Source: a virus. From it: a stretch of DNA of 64,000 nt. The notes below the pieces were generated by a model. That model was given only the letters and a program-made list of their open reading frames with translations, was not told where the DNA came from and searched no databases. The translations under genes and the position numbers were made by a program. The stretch covers positions 1 to 64,000 of the IMG/VR virus record IMGVR_UViG_3300021957_008066; one strand, given 5' to 3'. Below are positions 42,212 to 51,100 of this stretch, in pieces; the stretch's first letter is position 1, and every line of letters begins with the position of its first letter.

Positions 42212-42360
42212 ACACCTGAATTAAAATTTGTTCTGTATGCTCTACCCACACTATTTGACGGGTCATATTTTCTAGCACATATGCGAATACCACATACACA
42301 TATAAGAATAAATAGGAATATGCTGCCTAATAATAATAAGAAGAATGCAAGACCATCCAT
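42208..42360 (-). CDS. Micro-protein, 50 aa, single TM
   Basis: ATG at 42360 gives MDGLAFFLLLLG with one hydrophobic helix (residues 5-23, then CVCGIRIC) and a polar tail. It has a TATA (TATTTATATATC on this strand, about 42375-42386) 15-25 nt upstream and overlaps the end of the opposite gene by 4 nt. Cys residues next to the helix suggest palmitoylation. Confidence 0.55.
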   Translation of the reverse strand: MDGLAFFLLLLGSIFLFILICVCGIRICARKYDPSNSVGRAYRTNFNSGV

Positions 42361-42388
42361 TTCATACATGCAATGATATATAAATAGT

Positions 42389-43171
42389 TTATTTCAATCG
42401 ATCTAATTTTCGTATACTTTGCCAATGTTTTAATCTATGAGCAGATAAAATGAATTCTTTACATGGTAATATATACCACAATGCACTGAACACCTTGTCG
42501 GTACCATACTTTTCGTTCAGAAAATCTATAGAGATCCCCTGTTTTATGTGTAAAAAAACTTTTACAGCCACTGCTTTGTCCTTTACCTTCCCCCCATGCC
42601 ATGTTCTAGCCCAATCCCAGTCACACCTGAATGCAGACTTTACACTTTGTAGATCATCTGGTGTTAACCACGGAGCGATGAGGTAGCTTCCCACTCCTTG
42701 AAAAACTTTATCACGGATGGTGTCAGTAATATTTTGTCTGTTGCTAATGCAGATTCTCTTGGTTCTGCTTTCAATTGTGTCAATTGGGTCACTCTCATCT
42801 GAAGTCTGTTTATTTCTGCAAATAGATCCTGTCTGGAAGCACCTACCATTTTTGTACTTACGTTTAACTGACTTCTTAAACTTTGCAGGGTTCTGCCTGT
42901 TTTCACATGCGTAACACGTTTCCAAGATGCATACCTGGTGTTCTCTTCTTGTAAACCCTCTCTTAGACATGCCTCGCTCCATGCAGTTAGTGAAGGGTAA
43001 GACCGAGTAAATAAAGTCTTGATCTGTACAGAGTTTGGACAATGGATGGTTGTATTCAGTACGTGACCTCCATGTCCTATTGTACCACATATTGTGTTTT
43101 TTTTGAACATGAATTGTATTCTGTCCCCAATGCTGACCAACCCAATCGTGATAAGTTGTTCCATGAGTCAT
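42389..43171 (-). CDS. Hypothetical protein, 260 aa
   Basis: Starts MTHGTTYHDW. Basic, with CILETCYACE (zinc-like Cys) and a C-terminal stretch LTPDDLQSVKSAF that recalls an F-box-like start. A degenerate ATGGTGTATA element precedes the ATG at 43171; longer frames reaching 43255 overlap the upstream gene. Function unknown. Confidence 0.5.
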   Translation of the reverse strand: MTHGTTYHDWVGQHWGQNTIHVQKKHNMWYNRTWRSRTEYNHPLSKLCTDQDFIYSVLPFTNCMERGMSKRGFTRREHQVCILETCYACENRQNPAKFKKSVKRKYKNGRCFQTGSICRNKQTSDESDPIDTIESRTKRICISNRQNITDTIRDKVFQGVGSYLIAPWLTPDDLQSVKSAFRCDWDWARTWHGGKVKDKAVAVKVFLHIKQGISIDFLNEKYGTDKVFSALWYILPCKEFILSAHRLKHWQSIRKLDRLK

Positions 43172-43187
43172 CTTAAAGGTTCTTAGA

Positions 43188-43886
43188 TCATTCATATACA
43201 CCATTATAAATGTGTATGATGTCTGTCCCGTCACCTGTAACAATAGCAGTTTCACCAGGTATATCGTATGTATATGCTATCCATGACCCTTTAGATACAG
43301 AATCAAAAAGAGAAGCAGAAACTTTATCTACTATAGTGTTGTCTCCATCCATAATGGTGAACGTGGTATGTTGATTTGTAGTGACCCATGTAAAGGGGTG
43401 ATACAGAGTCATTTCATTAGAGTCAATGAAAGCTTTAGTGTTACACCTACCGTTCACGCTTTTCACTGTAAGCTGAGTTGCTGGGACTTTGTAATATTTA
43501 CCATGACTAGCGACAGAAAATGGATATCCACCAATATCGTAGACTGAGCCTGAACAAGAGTCTGGGATTTCTACAACAAATGTTCCTTCAGATTTAGCAC
43601 CAGAACATGTCAGAACTCTACTATGCTGCTCACATTTTAGTTTTTTAATCGTGTGTACTTTGATCTTATAGATAAATGTTCTGAGTGTTAAGATAAACAT
43701 TAGTAGTGTTACAGCTCCAAAAAAAAATATAACTTTTTTATTCGGGGTTGGCAATGTTGACAGCGTTGACAATGGTACGTGACCTTGAGACTCAATGTCA
43801 GGTGGACCTCGTTGTCGTTTTACCTGTACCTTTCTCACTTTAATCCTAAGTGGTTGATCACGAAAACTCAGCTTAGGTACAGACAT
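43188..43886 (-). CDS. Type II membrane protein, 232 aa
   Basis: Starts MSVPKLSFRD. Basic cytosolic tail, TM helix near residues 52-70 (VIFFFGAVTLLMFIL), then a Cys-containing external domain (CEQHSRVLTCSG, CSGS, RCNTK). The TATA on this strand (CTATATATGTC) is about 20 nt upstream of the ATG at 43886. Candidate envelope protein. Confidence 0.58.
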   Translation of the reverse strand: MSVPKLSFRDQPLRIKVRKVQVKRQRGPPDIESQGHVPLSTLSTLPTPNKKVIFFFGAVTLLMFILTLRTFIYKIKVHTIKKLKCEQHSRVLTCSGAKSEGTFVVEIPDSCSGSVYDIGGYPFSVASHGKYYKVPATQLTVKSVNGRCNTKAFIDSNEMTLYHPFTWVTTNQHTTFTIMDGDNTIVDKVSASLFDSVSKGSWIAYTYDIPGETAIVTGDGTDIIHIYNGVYE

Positions 43887-43932
43887 TTCGTGTATAAACA
43901 AGACATATATAGGATGTTGTGTGCCTTTAAAC

Positions 43933-44232
43933 ATGTGTAAACATATTCTCATTATCTTGTGCGCTGCACTTGTTGCCCAATTTCTTCCAAAAAAGTCTCA
44001 CTACACATTCCAAGGAGTCGCGCAGCCAAATTCTACAATGCAGTGGAGTACACAATATTCAGACCTACAGGGCATGGTTTTTGTACATGTCATTGGTAAT
44101 GGTACTATAAAATACATGAATGTAGAAAAAGGAATATCTGATCATTTCTTTTTCCATTTATATGGAAATGTTCCAGATATTTACTGTGAGTCGCATACCA
44201 TTTGTAAGGCAGTTGCGCATTTAATTACTTGA
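43933..44232 (+). CDS. Small secreted glycoprotein-like protein, 99 aa
   Basis: Starts MCKHILIILCAALVA (signal peptide), with N-glycosylation sequons NST and NGT and two Cys near the end. The ATG at 43933 is preferred over a GTG at 43921. Function unknown. Confidence 0.52.
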   Translation: MCKHILIILCAALVAQFLPKKSHYTFQGVAQPNSTMQWSTQYSDLQGMVFVHVIGNGTIKYMNVEKGISDHFFFHLYGNVPDIYCESHTICKAVAHLIT

Positions 44233-44258
44233 ATATAAAAACCTAGTAAAACTAAGCA

Positions 44259-44903
44259 ATGTTTCCACTACCTGAAGCATGCCATGCTACTTTGAAAATA
44301 TGGCAAGGTACAGTCATAGAAGGATATGGCTTGACCGGATATTCTGTGGCTTGGTGTGGAGAACCTTTCAATGGTACAATTACAAAGGGTAATATAACAC
44401 CTAAATGTGTATTTATTTTACGACACAGCGACTACTTTAAATACGCAGTGCATGATGTTTCTGGTTTCAGAGAGATTCCTGAGAAATGGTACTCAAAGTG
44501 CTTTCTTAAAGTAAGTGAAATTCCGAGTGAAAATATTGTCACAGTCTGTGTGAACGGTTCGTATGTTGACTTACCATTTCTACCTCATTCATTATTCAAC
44601 AGGAAAATGAGTGCCAAACGAAGGAAGAAAATACACAAGGTCGATCATACAGTTGTATACCCCACATGGGAACATCAAAAAGGTAAGACTATTCATTTTA
44701 AGGTTGCTAAATCGTTTAAGGACATTTTTAACAAAGCTGATGCAAATGAAGTTACATTACAGGATCCATTTGAAGGGTATGAAAGTATGGAAGAAATTAC
44801 AGCTACAAAAACTGGCAGACATGCATTTAAAACAGTAGCAGGTTTTATTTACTATCATTGTAGAGATAACTTAGGATACCCACTTAATTTAAATACACGA
44901 TGA
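44259..44903 (+). CDS. Hypothetical protein, 214 aa
   Basis: Soluble, beta-rich first half with several Cys and a basic KRRKK stretch (near residue 120). A TATA (GAATATAAAAAC) lies about 20 nt upstream. Overlaps the convergent RING gene by 15 nt. No family recognised. Confidence 0.52.
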   Translation: MFPLPEACHATLKIWQGTVIEGYGLTGYSVAWCGEPFNGTITKGNITPKCVFILRHSDYFKYAVHDVSGFREIPEKWYSKCFLKVSEIPSENIVTVCVNGSYVDLPFLPHSLFNRKMSAKRRKKIHKVDHTVVYPTWEHQKGKTIHFKVAKSFKDIFNKADANEVTLQDPFEGYESMEEITATKTGRHAFKTVAGFIYYHCRDNLGYPLNLNTR

Positions 44904-45332
44904 AATAGACTGTTCTCTTAGAAATACAGATGCTTTGATCCTACAAATAGGACAATAATCTGGCATAAAACAGTTAGGATGAACTATTTTTGTACCACAC
45001 ATGCATCTATATACTTTAATGGGCATTGGCTTTGTAAAACTTTTAAATGATTTCATACACGAATGACATTGTGGTTGTACTTTGAAAGGATTTGGTAGAG
45101 GCGGTGCTTCTACATCAGGAGCATTTGTACCAACCATGTCCATGAACTTTGTAGGTCCACCATGGCTTCCGAACCACGATGCCCCTTTCTTTGTTTCAAA
45201 AGCATAGTACATGTTAGGGTCTTGCCACCATTTATGTATCTGTTGTATAGATCCATGATTACATAAAGCTAGTAGCCTAACCCCGTGTTCTAAATTCTGT
45301 TTTGTACTATTTTCTGGTGTAAACCCTAGCAT
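44889..45332 (-). CDS. RING-finger protein, putative E3 ubiquitin ligase
   Basis: The 147-aa protein ends with a RING-like zinc domain: C89, C92, C110, C112, H118, C121, C127, C130, in the order C2-C2-HC-C2. It could transfer ubiquitin to targets. The promoter element at 45357-45365 lies inside the preceding gene. A second RING gene occurs at 57247. Confidence 0.75.
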   Translation of the reverse strand: MLGFTPENSTKQNLEHGVRLLALCNHGSIQQIHKWWQDPNMYYAFETKKGASWFGSHGGPTKFMDMVGTNAPDVEAPPLPNPFKVQPQCHSCMKSFKSFTKPMPIKVYRCMCGTKIVHPNCFMPDYCPICRIKASVFLREQSISSCI

Positions 45333-45341
45333 TGTGTAAGT

Positions 45342-45686
45342 TTATCTTTCGTCAGATACACCGTTATACATCATATCTATGAGAGTGTCAATACGAGCCT
45401 GCATGGTTTGGTCGTTTTCATATGTTTTTTTTAGACTTTCTAACCCATGCTTTGCATTTATTATTTGATCTTCCATTCCAGGATAATTTCTGTTGTTGTG
45501 TGCAGTCATAAAGATATCTCTGATTCTGCCAAAGTCACTTCGACGTGTAGCACCATCGAGCCAGCGAATAATCCATTCTGGGAGAAGTTTGTGTTCATAA
45601 ATTCTGAAATGTGTTTGTCGTGTATGTAATCTCTGGTAAGGTTCCAGACAGGCTATGACTCTGAGGTTGATAATCACATCCTCCAT
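45342..45686 (-). CDS. Hypothetical helical protein, 114 aa
   Basis: Starts MEDVIINLRV; helical, with an aromatic and basic centre (LPEWIIRWLDG) and a coiled C-terminus. Unrecognised. It carries the promoter of the next gene in its 3' end. Confidence 0.52.
   Translation of the reverse strand: MEDVIINLRVIACLEPYQRLHTRQTHFRIYEHKLLPEWIIRWLDGATRRSDFGRIRDIFMTAHNNRNYPGMEDQIINAKHGLESLKKTYENDQTMQARIDTLIDMMYNGVSDER
45357..45365 (-). promoter_or_regulatory. AACGGTGTA promoter element
   Basis: Reads AACGGTGTA on the minus strand, 24 nt before the RING gene ATG, embedded in the coding sequence of the upstream gene. Confidence 0.55.
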
Positions 45687-45744
45687 TTATGAACGGTAAT
45701 TCATTTAAATATAACACCATATAAATATCCGAATGTTCATGAAA

Positions 45745-46236
45745 ATGAACGCAGAACTGTTTAAAGTCCACCTAGCGTCTAGAAAAGTACACCCAGAACC
45801 TCTTAGGACTGCTGAGGTTTCTTTAGATCTCCCATCGCATTATACGGCTGGATGTAAAACCTCTCTGTTGGATCCATGTAGAGTTTTGTTTGCAAATTTG
45901 GACCAGGGTACCCAAAGTGTCATACTTAACATACCAAACAAAAGTAACATTTTAGATTGGGTAAATACATTTGCCACATATGGTGGGAAGGATATGAGAT
46001 TGTCCAGGTTTCAGAGGGCTTATGGTGGAATGATGAATCCACCCATAAGGGTTTGGGAAAAACAATCTGGTAAGTATGTACGATCGAACAAAAAAGTAAA
46101 AGTCGGATCCCTTGTTCAGTGTGGATGTACAGTCAGGGAAAGTAAAGGGAAAGTTTATTTTGATCTGCACAGAGACATTGTGATACTGGAAACTGGTACA
46201 AAATCTGTTCAATATTTCAGTGATGATGAGGTTTAA
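45745..46236 (+). CDS. Hypothetical protein, 163 aa
   Basis: Starts MNAELFKVHL. Mixed alpha/beta, with VQCGCTV near the end (a Cys pair). TATA (CCATATAAATATC) is 24 nt upstream of the ATG at 45745; an ATG at 45733 is possible. It overlaps nothing and ends 1 nt before the EF-hand gene. Function unknown. Confidence 0.52.
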   Translation: MNAELFKVHLASRKVHPEPLRTAEVSLDLPSHYTAGCKTSLLDPCRVLFANLDQGTQSVILNIPNKSNILDWVNTFATYGGKDMRLSRFQRAYGGMMNPPIRVWEKQSGKYVRSNKKVKVGSLVQCGCTVRESKGKVYFDLHRDIVILETGTKSVQYFSDDEV

Positions 46237-46237
46237 A

Positions 46238-46543
46238 ATGAAATGGACATTATTGATGTTTTTGCCGTTGGTGAATGGATGTTGGATGTATTCAAAAGAA
46301 AACATGGTCGAAAAAATTGAGAATTTGTTAGATGGTAGAGATGTGAACCGGAATTTTATTCGTGAACTCGAAAAAAAACTTCCAAAAGCTGTTTCATGGG
46401 CAATAAATAAAATTGGAGTAGACAAAGCGTTTATTGATTGTGATGCTAACAAAGACGGGTCAATCACTGTGAAAGAAATTAGAGATACAGACACATGCAT
46501 GAAATCCTGTACAAAGCTGGCAGTTTTAAACATGGTCCTATGA
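46238..46543 (+). CDS. Secreted EF-hand protein, 101 aa
   Basis: Signal peptide (MKWTLLMFLPLVNGCW) followed by a small domain with one canonical EF-hand calcium loop, DCDANKDGSITVKE, near residue 70. Two Cys sit after it (TCMKSC). Secreted or ER-lumenal calcium binding is likely; partner unknown. Confidence 0.65.
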   Translation: MKWTLLMFLPLVNGCWMYSKENMVEKIENLLDGRDVNRNFIRELEKKLPKAVSWAINKIGVDKAFIDCDANKDGSITVKEIRDTDTCMKSCTKLAVLNMVL

Positions 46544-46569
46544 GTATAAGCCATTTACATTTTACTTAA

Positions 46570-46815
46570 ATGGACAATATTTTACTAGTGTCAAAGACAT
46601 TAGATTTTGCACATCTTATGAGAATCGCAGAAGGCATGTCATACAAACATAGTGAAATAGTGATCAAGGCTAGAGGGAAGCAGATACAGAGAGCTGTAGA
46701 GATTGCAGTCATGCTGAAAGTGAGAGGGAGGGGTGAAGTGAATGATACAACATATAGTACCGAAAATGGGATTGTGCACATTCCGAGTATAGAGATAAAA
46801 TTAACGGTGTATTAA
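46570..46815 (+). CDS. Alba-like nucleic-acid-binding protein
   Basis: The 81-aa protein fits the Alba fold: strand ILLVSK, then the signature EIVIKARGKQIQRAVEIA with the characteristic Lys-Ala-Arg-Gly, and a strand-rich end (IPSIEIKLTV). Alba proteins bind DNA or RNA in archaea and eukaryotes (RNase P/MRP and stress-granule types). TATA (AGTATAAGC) lies about 28 nt upstream. Together with histone H3 and the Spt16-like protein this points to a viral genome-packing set, but an RNA role is also possible. Confidence 0.75.
   Translation: MDNILLVSKTLDFAHLMRIAEGMSYKHSEIVIKARGKQIQRAVEIAVMLKVRGRGEVNDTTYSTENGIVHIPSIEIKLTVY
46804..46813 (+). promoter_or_regulatory. ACGGTGTATT promoter element
   Basis: Near-perfect copy 25 nt before the ATG of a 24-aa reading frame at 46838; it overlaps the end of the Alba-like gene. 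Confidence 0.5.
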
Positions 46816-46837
46816 GCATTTAGTATTACAAATAAAC

Positions 46838-46912
46838 ATGACTGAAGAACAAAGGATATGGTTAAAATGTGCATTACTGGTCATCGAGGAGTATTTCTCT
46901 ATTCGAGGCTAA
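46838..46912 (+). CDS. Micro-protein, 24 aa
   Basis: MTEEQRIWLKCALLVIEEYF..., a short amphipathic helix placed at ideal distance from a promoter element. Its end overlaps the neighbouring minus-strand gene. Short length makes this uncertain. Confidence 0.3.
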   Translation: MTEEQRIWLKCALLVIEEYFSIRG

Positions 46913-47173
46913 TTGTTTTCTAAGAAATACCCTACAAGTCTCTTTATCTGCATCTATTCGTACACCATATATTTGGTCATTTTTATCCGACTCCAACCAT
47001 TCGAATGGAAATTCTCTAAGAAAAACAGCTGTTTTCTCATCTACAAGTACGTCATCGAAAAGTGAAAGTTTGGGTGTGTCTTCCTTGTTCAAAGCAACCA
47101 TACTGAATAGTTTTTTAGGATCGGAGTCATTATATTGTACTTTTACATTGTTACACGAGTTTAGAATAATCAT
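46874..47173 (-). CDS. Hypothetical protein, 99 aa
   Basis: Starts MIILNSCNNV; acidic, beta-rich, no motif recognised. Its 3' end overlaps the micro-protein. Downstream of the histone gene on the same strand with a 9-nt gap, so they may share regulation. Confidence 0.5.
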   Translation of the reverse strand: MIILNSCNNVKVQYNDSDPKKLFSMVALNKEDTPKLSLFDDVLVDEKTAVFLREFPFEWLESDKNDQIYGVRIDADKETCRVFLRKQLASNREILLDDQ

Positions 47174-47182
47174 TTATTAGGT

Positions 47183-47494
47183 TTAGATTCCTTTTATAGT
47201 CTTCCATAATTTAATATCATCCACATGCAGTGTTTCTCTCTTCCCTTGGATGGCAATGAGGTTGGCATCGTGAAACATTCCAACTAAAAAGTCCTCTGCA
47301 TCTGTCTGTAATGCACTAAGTGCATCCTTTCTGAAACGAATATCTTGATCTGAATAATTTTTTGTCATCTCTCTAACAAGTCTGTGGAAAGGAGCAGTTG
47401 GGATGACAGCTGACGTCTTGGATTGTTCGTCACGAACTTCTCTGAGAGCTTTGGAGCGGAGACGTACAGGTTTTGGTTTATTCGCAGGGATCAT
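47183..47494 (-). CDS. Histone H3-like protein
   Basis: The 103-aa protein contains the H3 core: ALREVRDEQ (alpha-N), PFHRLVREM, RFRKDALSAL, then the conserved FLVGMFHDANLIAIQGKR (cellular: YLVGLFEDTNLCAIHAKR) and the TLHVDDIKLW turn. The N-terminal tail is shortened and lacks the usual ARTKQTARKS start, so marks such as H3K4 are absent. Viral H3 variants occur in mirusviruses and some giant viruses. It could wrap viral DNA with other histones coded elsewhere, or act with the Spt16-like and Alba-like proteins. Confidence 0.93.
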   Translation of the reverse strand: MIPANKPKPVRLRSKALREVRDEQSKTSAVIPTAPFHRLVREMTKNYSDQDIRFRKDALSALQTDAEDFLVGMFHDANLIAIQGKRETLHVDDIKLWKTIKGI

Positions 47495-47534
47495 TTAATG
47501 GAATAAGACATGCTTTAATACTATGTTGATTTTG

Positions 47535-48161
47535 TTATTTAGGGGGGTTGGTGTACGACAATCCTTCACCCAATCGTGTTCGACAATTTTCCTGGACACA
47601 TGCTTTGTTTTCCATATGTTCAATAAATCTTTTGATTCGTACAGCATCTTCTTTAGGTACCCAACTGTTAAAGTCTCTCACTGCTTGATGTGTTTCTCTG
47701 ACAAACTTGTTGTCTGTTTTTGCAAATGTGAAAGCTTCCCCCTCACTGTCAGGTACAATAAAGTCCGTCATCTCTGGATGTATCCCTACACAATCATCTT
47801 CTCCAATGCTGTCAAATGCTGGATCACCCACAGGTACTACTCCTTGTTCGTCAAGTCTGGCAAAAGTACTATCACTCAATGGACGAAACCCAATTTCATT
47901 CAATGCACCTATGATATTTGCATGTTTTGATGTCTCTACATGAGAAATAACACATCCCTTTGGTACTTCGTACCACTCTTCAGAGTAAGACCAAACATTA
48001 TTATCTTTCTTTTCTATATAGTATACCTCTACGTTGTCTCCACTAACCCCTACGACCTCCCCGTACCATATTTCGTCGTTTTCGGCTGCCAGGGACAGGT
48101 AATCACCGACTTTCATTTGATAACGACCGAATGGCTTTATACTTCTACTTTTTTGATGCAT
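47535..48161 (-). CDS. Tudor/chromo-barrel-like protein, 208 aa
   Basis: Residues 16-75 (KVGDYLSL, WYGEVVGVSGDNVEVYYIE, WSYSEEWYEV) show the strand pattern and aromatic positions of a Tudor/SH3-type barrel, followed by an acidic region (110-150) and a helical C-terminus. Similar modules occur in uncharacterised proteins of large viruses. It may read histone marks or bind nucleic acid. The start at 48161 overlaps the preceding gene by 17 nt; Met16 (48116) is an alternative. Confidence 0.5.
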   Translation of the reverse strand: MHQKSRSIKPFGRYQMKVGDYLSLAAENDEIWYGEVVGVSGDNVEVYYIEKKDNNVWSYSEEWYEVPKGCVISHVETSKHANIIGALNEIGFRPLSDSTFARLDEQGVVPVGDPAFDSIGEDDCVGIHPEMTDFIVPDSEGEAFTFAKTDNKFVRETHQAVRDFNSWVPKEDAVRIKRFIEHMENKACVQENCRTRLGEGLSYTNPPK

Positions 48162-51100
48162 CCTTTTTCAATGCAACAAAATTGCGCAGTACCCATTTCT
48201 TCTGAACTAAGTTAAGCTCCTTATTGAAGTCTGGTAATACTTTAAACTTATCTGGGTGTTTCTTCATGGACTTCCTTGCGTATTTTTGGAATAATTTTTG
48301 AATGTTGTTCCAAATTTTATCCTTATCTTCTTTTTTCATTTTGTCATAAGATATTGACTCTCCTGTCAGTTCATTTACAATATCGGTGTACAATTTTATC
48401 AGTTCTTCTTTATCACTCGACTCATCTGACAGATCGACTGTATGTACTTTTTTCTCACTCGACCCTGATAGATCGACAATTTTTCTCTTTTTCTTTGGTT
48501 TGCCAGTTCTCCAAGCTGTAATCTGAGCTTTAAAATCCTTTCGATGTTCTACAGACTGAAATACCATAATTGCAGTGTCCCACCTATTATCACCATATGT
48601 TGTCTCTTCGTTATTATTAAGATATTCTACCATATCAGGTGCAGATAATTGTGTAGTCAGAGCTGAATTCGTTACTTCAGGATCGTTCCCTGGTTGGAGT
48701 GAATCGGAGTATGTAAAAAAGGTATTATCATACTTATTATCATATTCAACTCTCATTGCAGTCCAATGACCCCCTTCTCTAGGTTCAAAGAAGAACAGCA
48801 TGCCCATAAGCCCATCGGCGTTTAAGTATTCCTGAGCGTGGGCGTCCCATGGATCCTTCGAACTGGCTATGAGTTCTAATGCAACATGGGTATCTTTAGT
48901 ATCCATGCGCTTACCATTTTCATCTAACTCGACACCTGCACCTAACGCAATCATGACCTCCCGTGTCGTCCACCAATCTTCTTCCCCATTGATTTGTTGA
49001 AGGTCTACTGGATTATATGATCCAATGTTGAGGTTGTTTAATGCATACATTGCGCATGTGCCACTACGGGGAGGCTGCATCTTATTCGGGGACATGAATC
49101 CTGGTTCATTTTCTGGTTTGCCATTCCACATGTTTTGTGGACCAGCGGATAATCGAGATCTCATGTTTTCTCTAAAGTATAGAGACATCAGTTTTCCGTT
49201 TTCAAACCCTTCTAGTTTTTTTGTACCATAAAAGTGCCGGTCCCGTTCATTTCCCAGAACAATAAAGTTGTCTGGTTCATAACCTGGTAAATCCCATTCA
49301 TTTATCTTCCTTATGATATTTATACATGAGCTGCGATGTGAGTTATTGTTGATGAGGTATATAGGACGTTTGTACAGCGAAACTGCAGCATGGGCAATGG
49401 CTTGGTCTGCCCATGTGACACCATCACTGGTTGACCCGTCTAGTCTCATTTTCACAAGATAGTTTTGCAGTTTGGTATCGTAAGCATCTTCTTCTTTGTC
49501 TAGTAAAACAAAAGAATTCCTTCGTCTCACTTGTATCATCTCACTTATCGGGTCGTTAGGGTCTTTTTCTAGAATACGAACTAGCTCATCTACTATATTA
49601 TTTCGTATTTCACTTGCAGTATCTTCGAGACCCAATGTTAACCTCAAAGCGTCAAAGAAACAGTTTCCATCAATAGCGGTGTTGTCTCGTCGTTCAAGGT
49701 TGTAGGCTTTCATAACGGTTGTCATATTCCTTTCGTTTCTCATCCCTATTCCTCGTCCTCGACTCTTTCCTCGTCCTCGACTCTTTCCTCGTCCTCGACT
49801 CTTTGCTCGACCTCGGCTCTTTGCTCGACCTGTTGTTTTCTTTTTGGAAGCCTTTTCTTTCGGTTTACCATATTCGAAAACACTATCGTCTAGATCAAGT
49901 ATTTCTTTGGCTTTTTTAGGAAACGCTTTGTACTTACTAGGGTTCCCAGGGGCTGTTTCTTCTGTTTTATCGTATAATCCTATCATTTTACCACGAGGGA
50001 AAAGAAAATTAGAGTTCTTTGCTGTCTTTAACTGTACGAACGTGTTTTCTTTTAATTTGGAGATATCCACACCATTTTTGAAAAAATCATACCGAAGTGC
50101 AAATGGTATTCCATTTGTTCTTGTTGTTGTTTTCATGTCCATCTCGTTTTTGTCTGTATATTCTGTGACAAAGTGGAGAATAGCCATGACTTCTAAAAAT
50201 TTATGAACCTTTTGCAGAGAGTAGATAACTTCGTCTTTTTTCTGTTCGGCTGTAAACCAATCTGAATTACTCCTGTCTTGAGTAGTTTTCACATTTTCAG
50301 CAAATGTATTGTGGTTTTCGTAAGAGCATATACTGCAGAGATCTCTAATGGTTTCTAGATTGCTGTTTCTCGAAACATTATTGTAGATGTACTTTGCAGC
50401 TGACATCAAGGTTTTAAAATCATCGTTGTGATAATTTTCGGCTAGAATGCTGAGTCGCGACTCTATGTTTTTGATATCGTCTGGGTTTCCATCTGACTGT
50501 AACGCCTGGAGTTCTTTCTTTAGTTTTTCTTCGTCAAGGTTACCAGAAAATTTTGAAATCATATCCATGAATTCTTCTATGGACATAACAATGTTGATTT
50601 TCTGAGCGCGCTTGTTTATGGCTTTTACACCTGCCTTTCCGAGTGCATCCTTCATCAACACCCAATCGGTGTCACCCATCGCATATAATTGACGGTTCAG
50701 TGGGATTGTTTTGTTGTCTGTACCACCAGGAGAAAGTTTTTCAAGCATTTTTTGTTTTTCGTTTATCTTGTCGTCCAGCACGCGCGTCTGTGGAGCTATA
50801 GTGTCAGCAGCGTAGTCTTGATCCACAGCATCGCCTACGTTACCCATTCCTTTCCTTTTATCTACTAGTTTGTTTATTTCATTTGCCAAATTATCTAGTT
50901 CGTCAGTTGCTTTCTTAATTTGATCTTTCAAATCTAAAATTTCTTTGTATATTTTCTGTTGTAAATCTTTATCGTCTGGTATGCTCCCAGTGCCTTCCAT
51001 GAGATTTTTAAAGAGTCCATATTTACCCTGTCTTACTCTAGACACATTTAGCATGGTTTTTTGCAAGTCTTTGATATTAAACTTGCCATTTTTGGTTAGT

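Noticed and set aside
42664-43164. 166-aa frame overlapping the 260-aa gene in another frame
   Set aside because: The 260-aa frame covers the whole interval and has a promoter-like element; the shorter one has neither.
45952-46554. 200-aa minus-strand frame over two plus-strand genes
   Set aside because: It covers both the 163-aa and EF-hand genes, the latter with a clear signal peptide and calcium loop; antisense frame has no motif.
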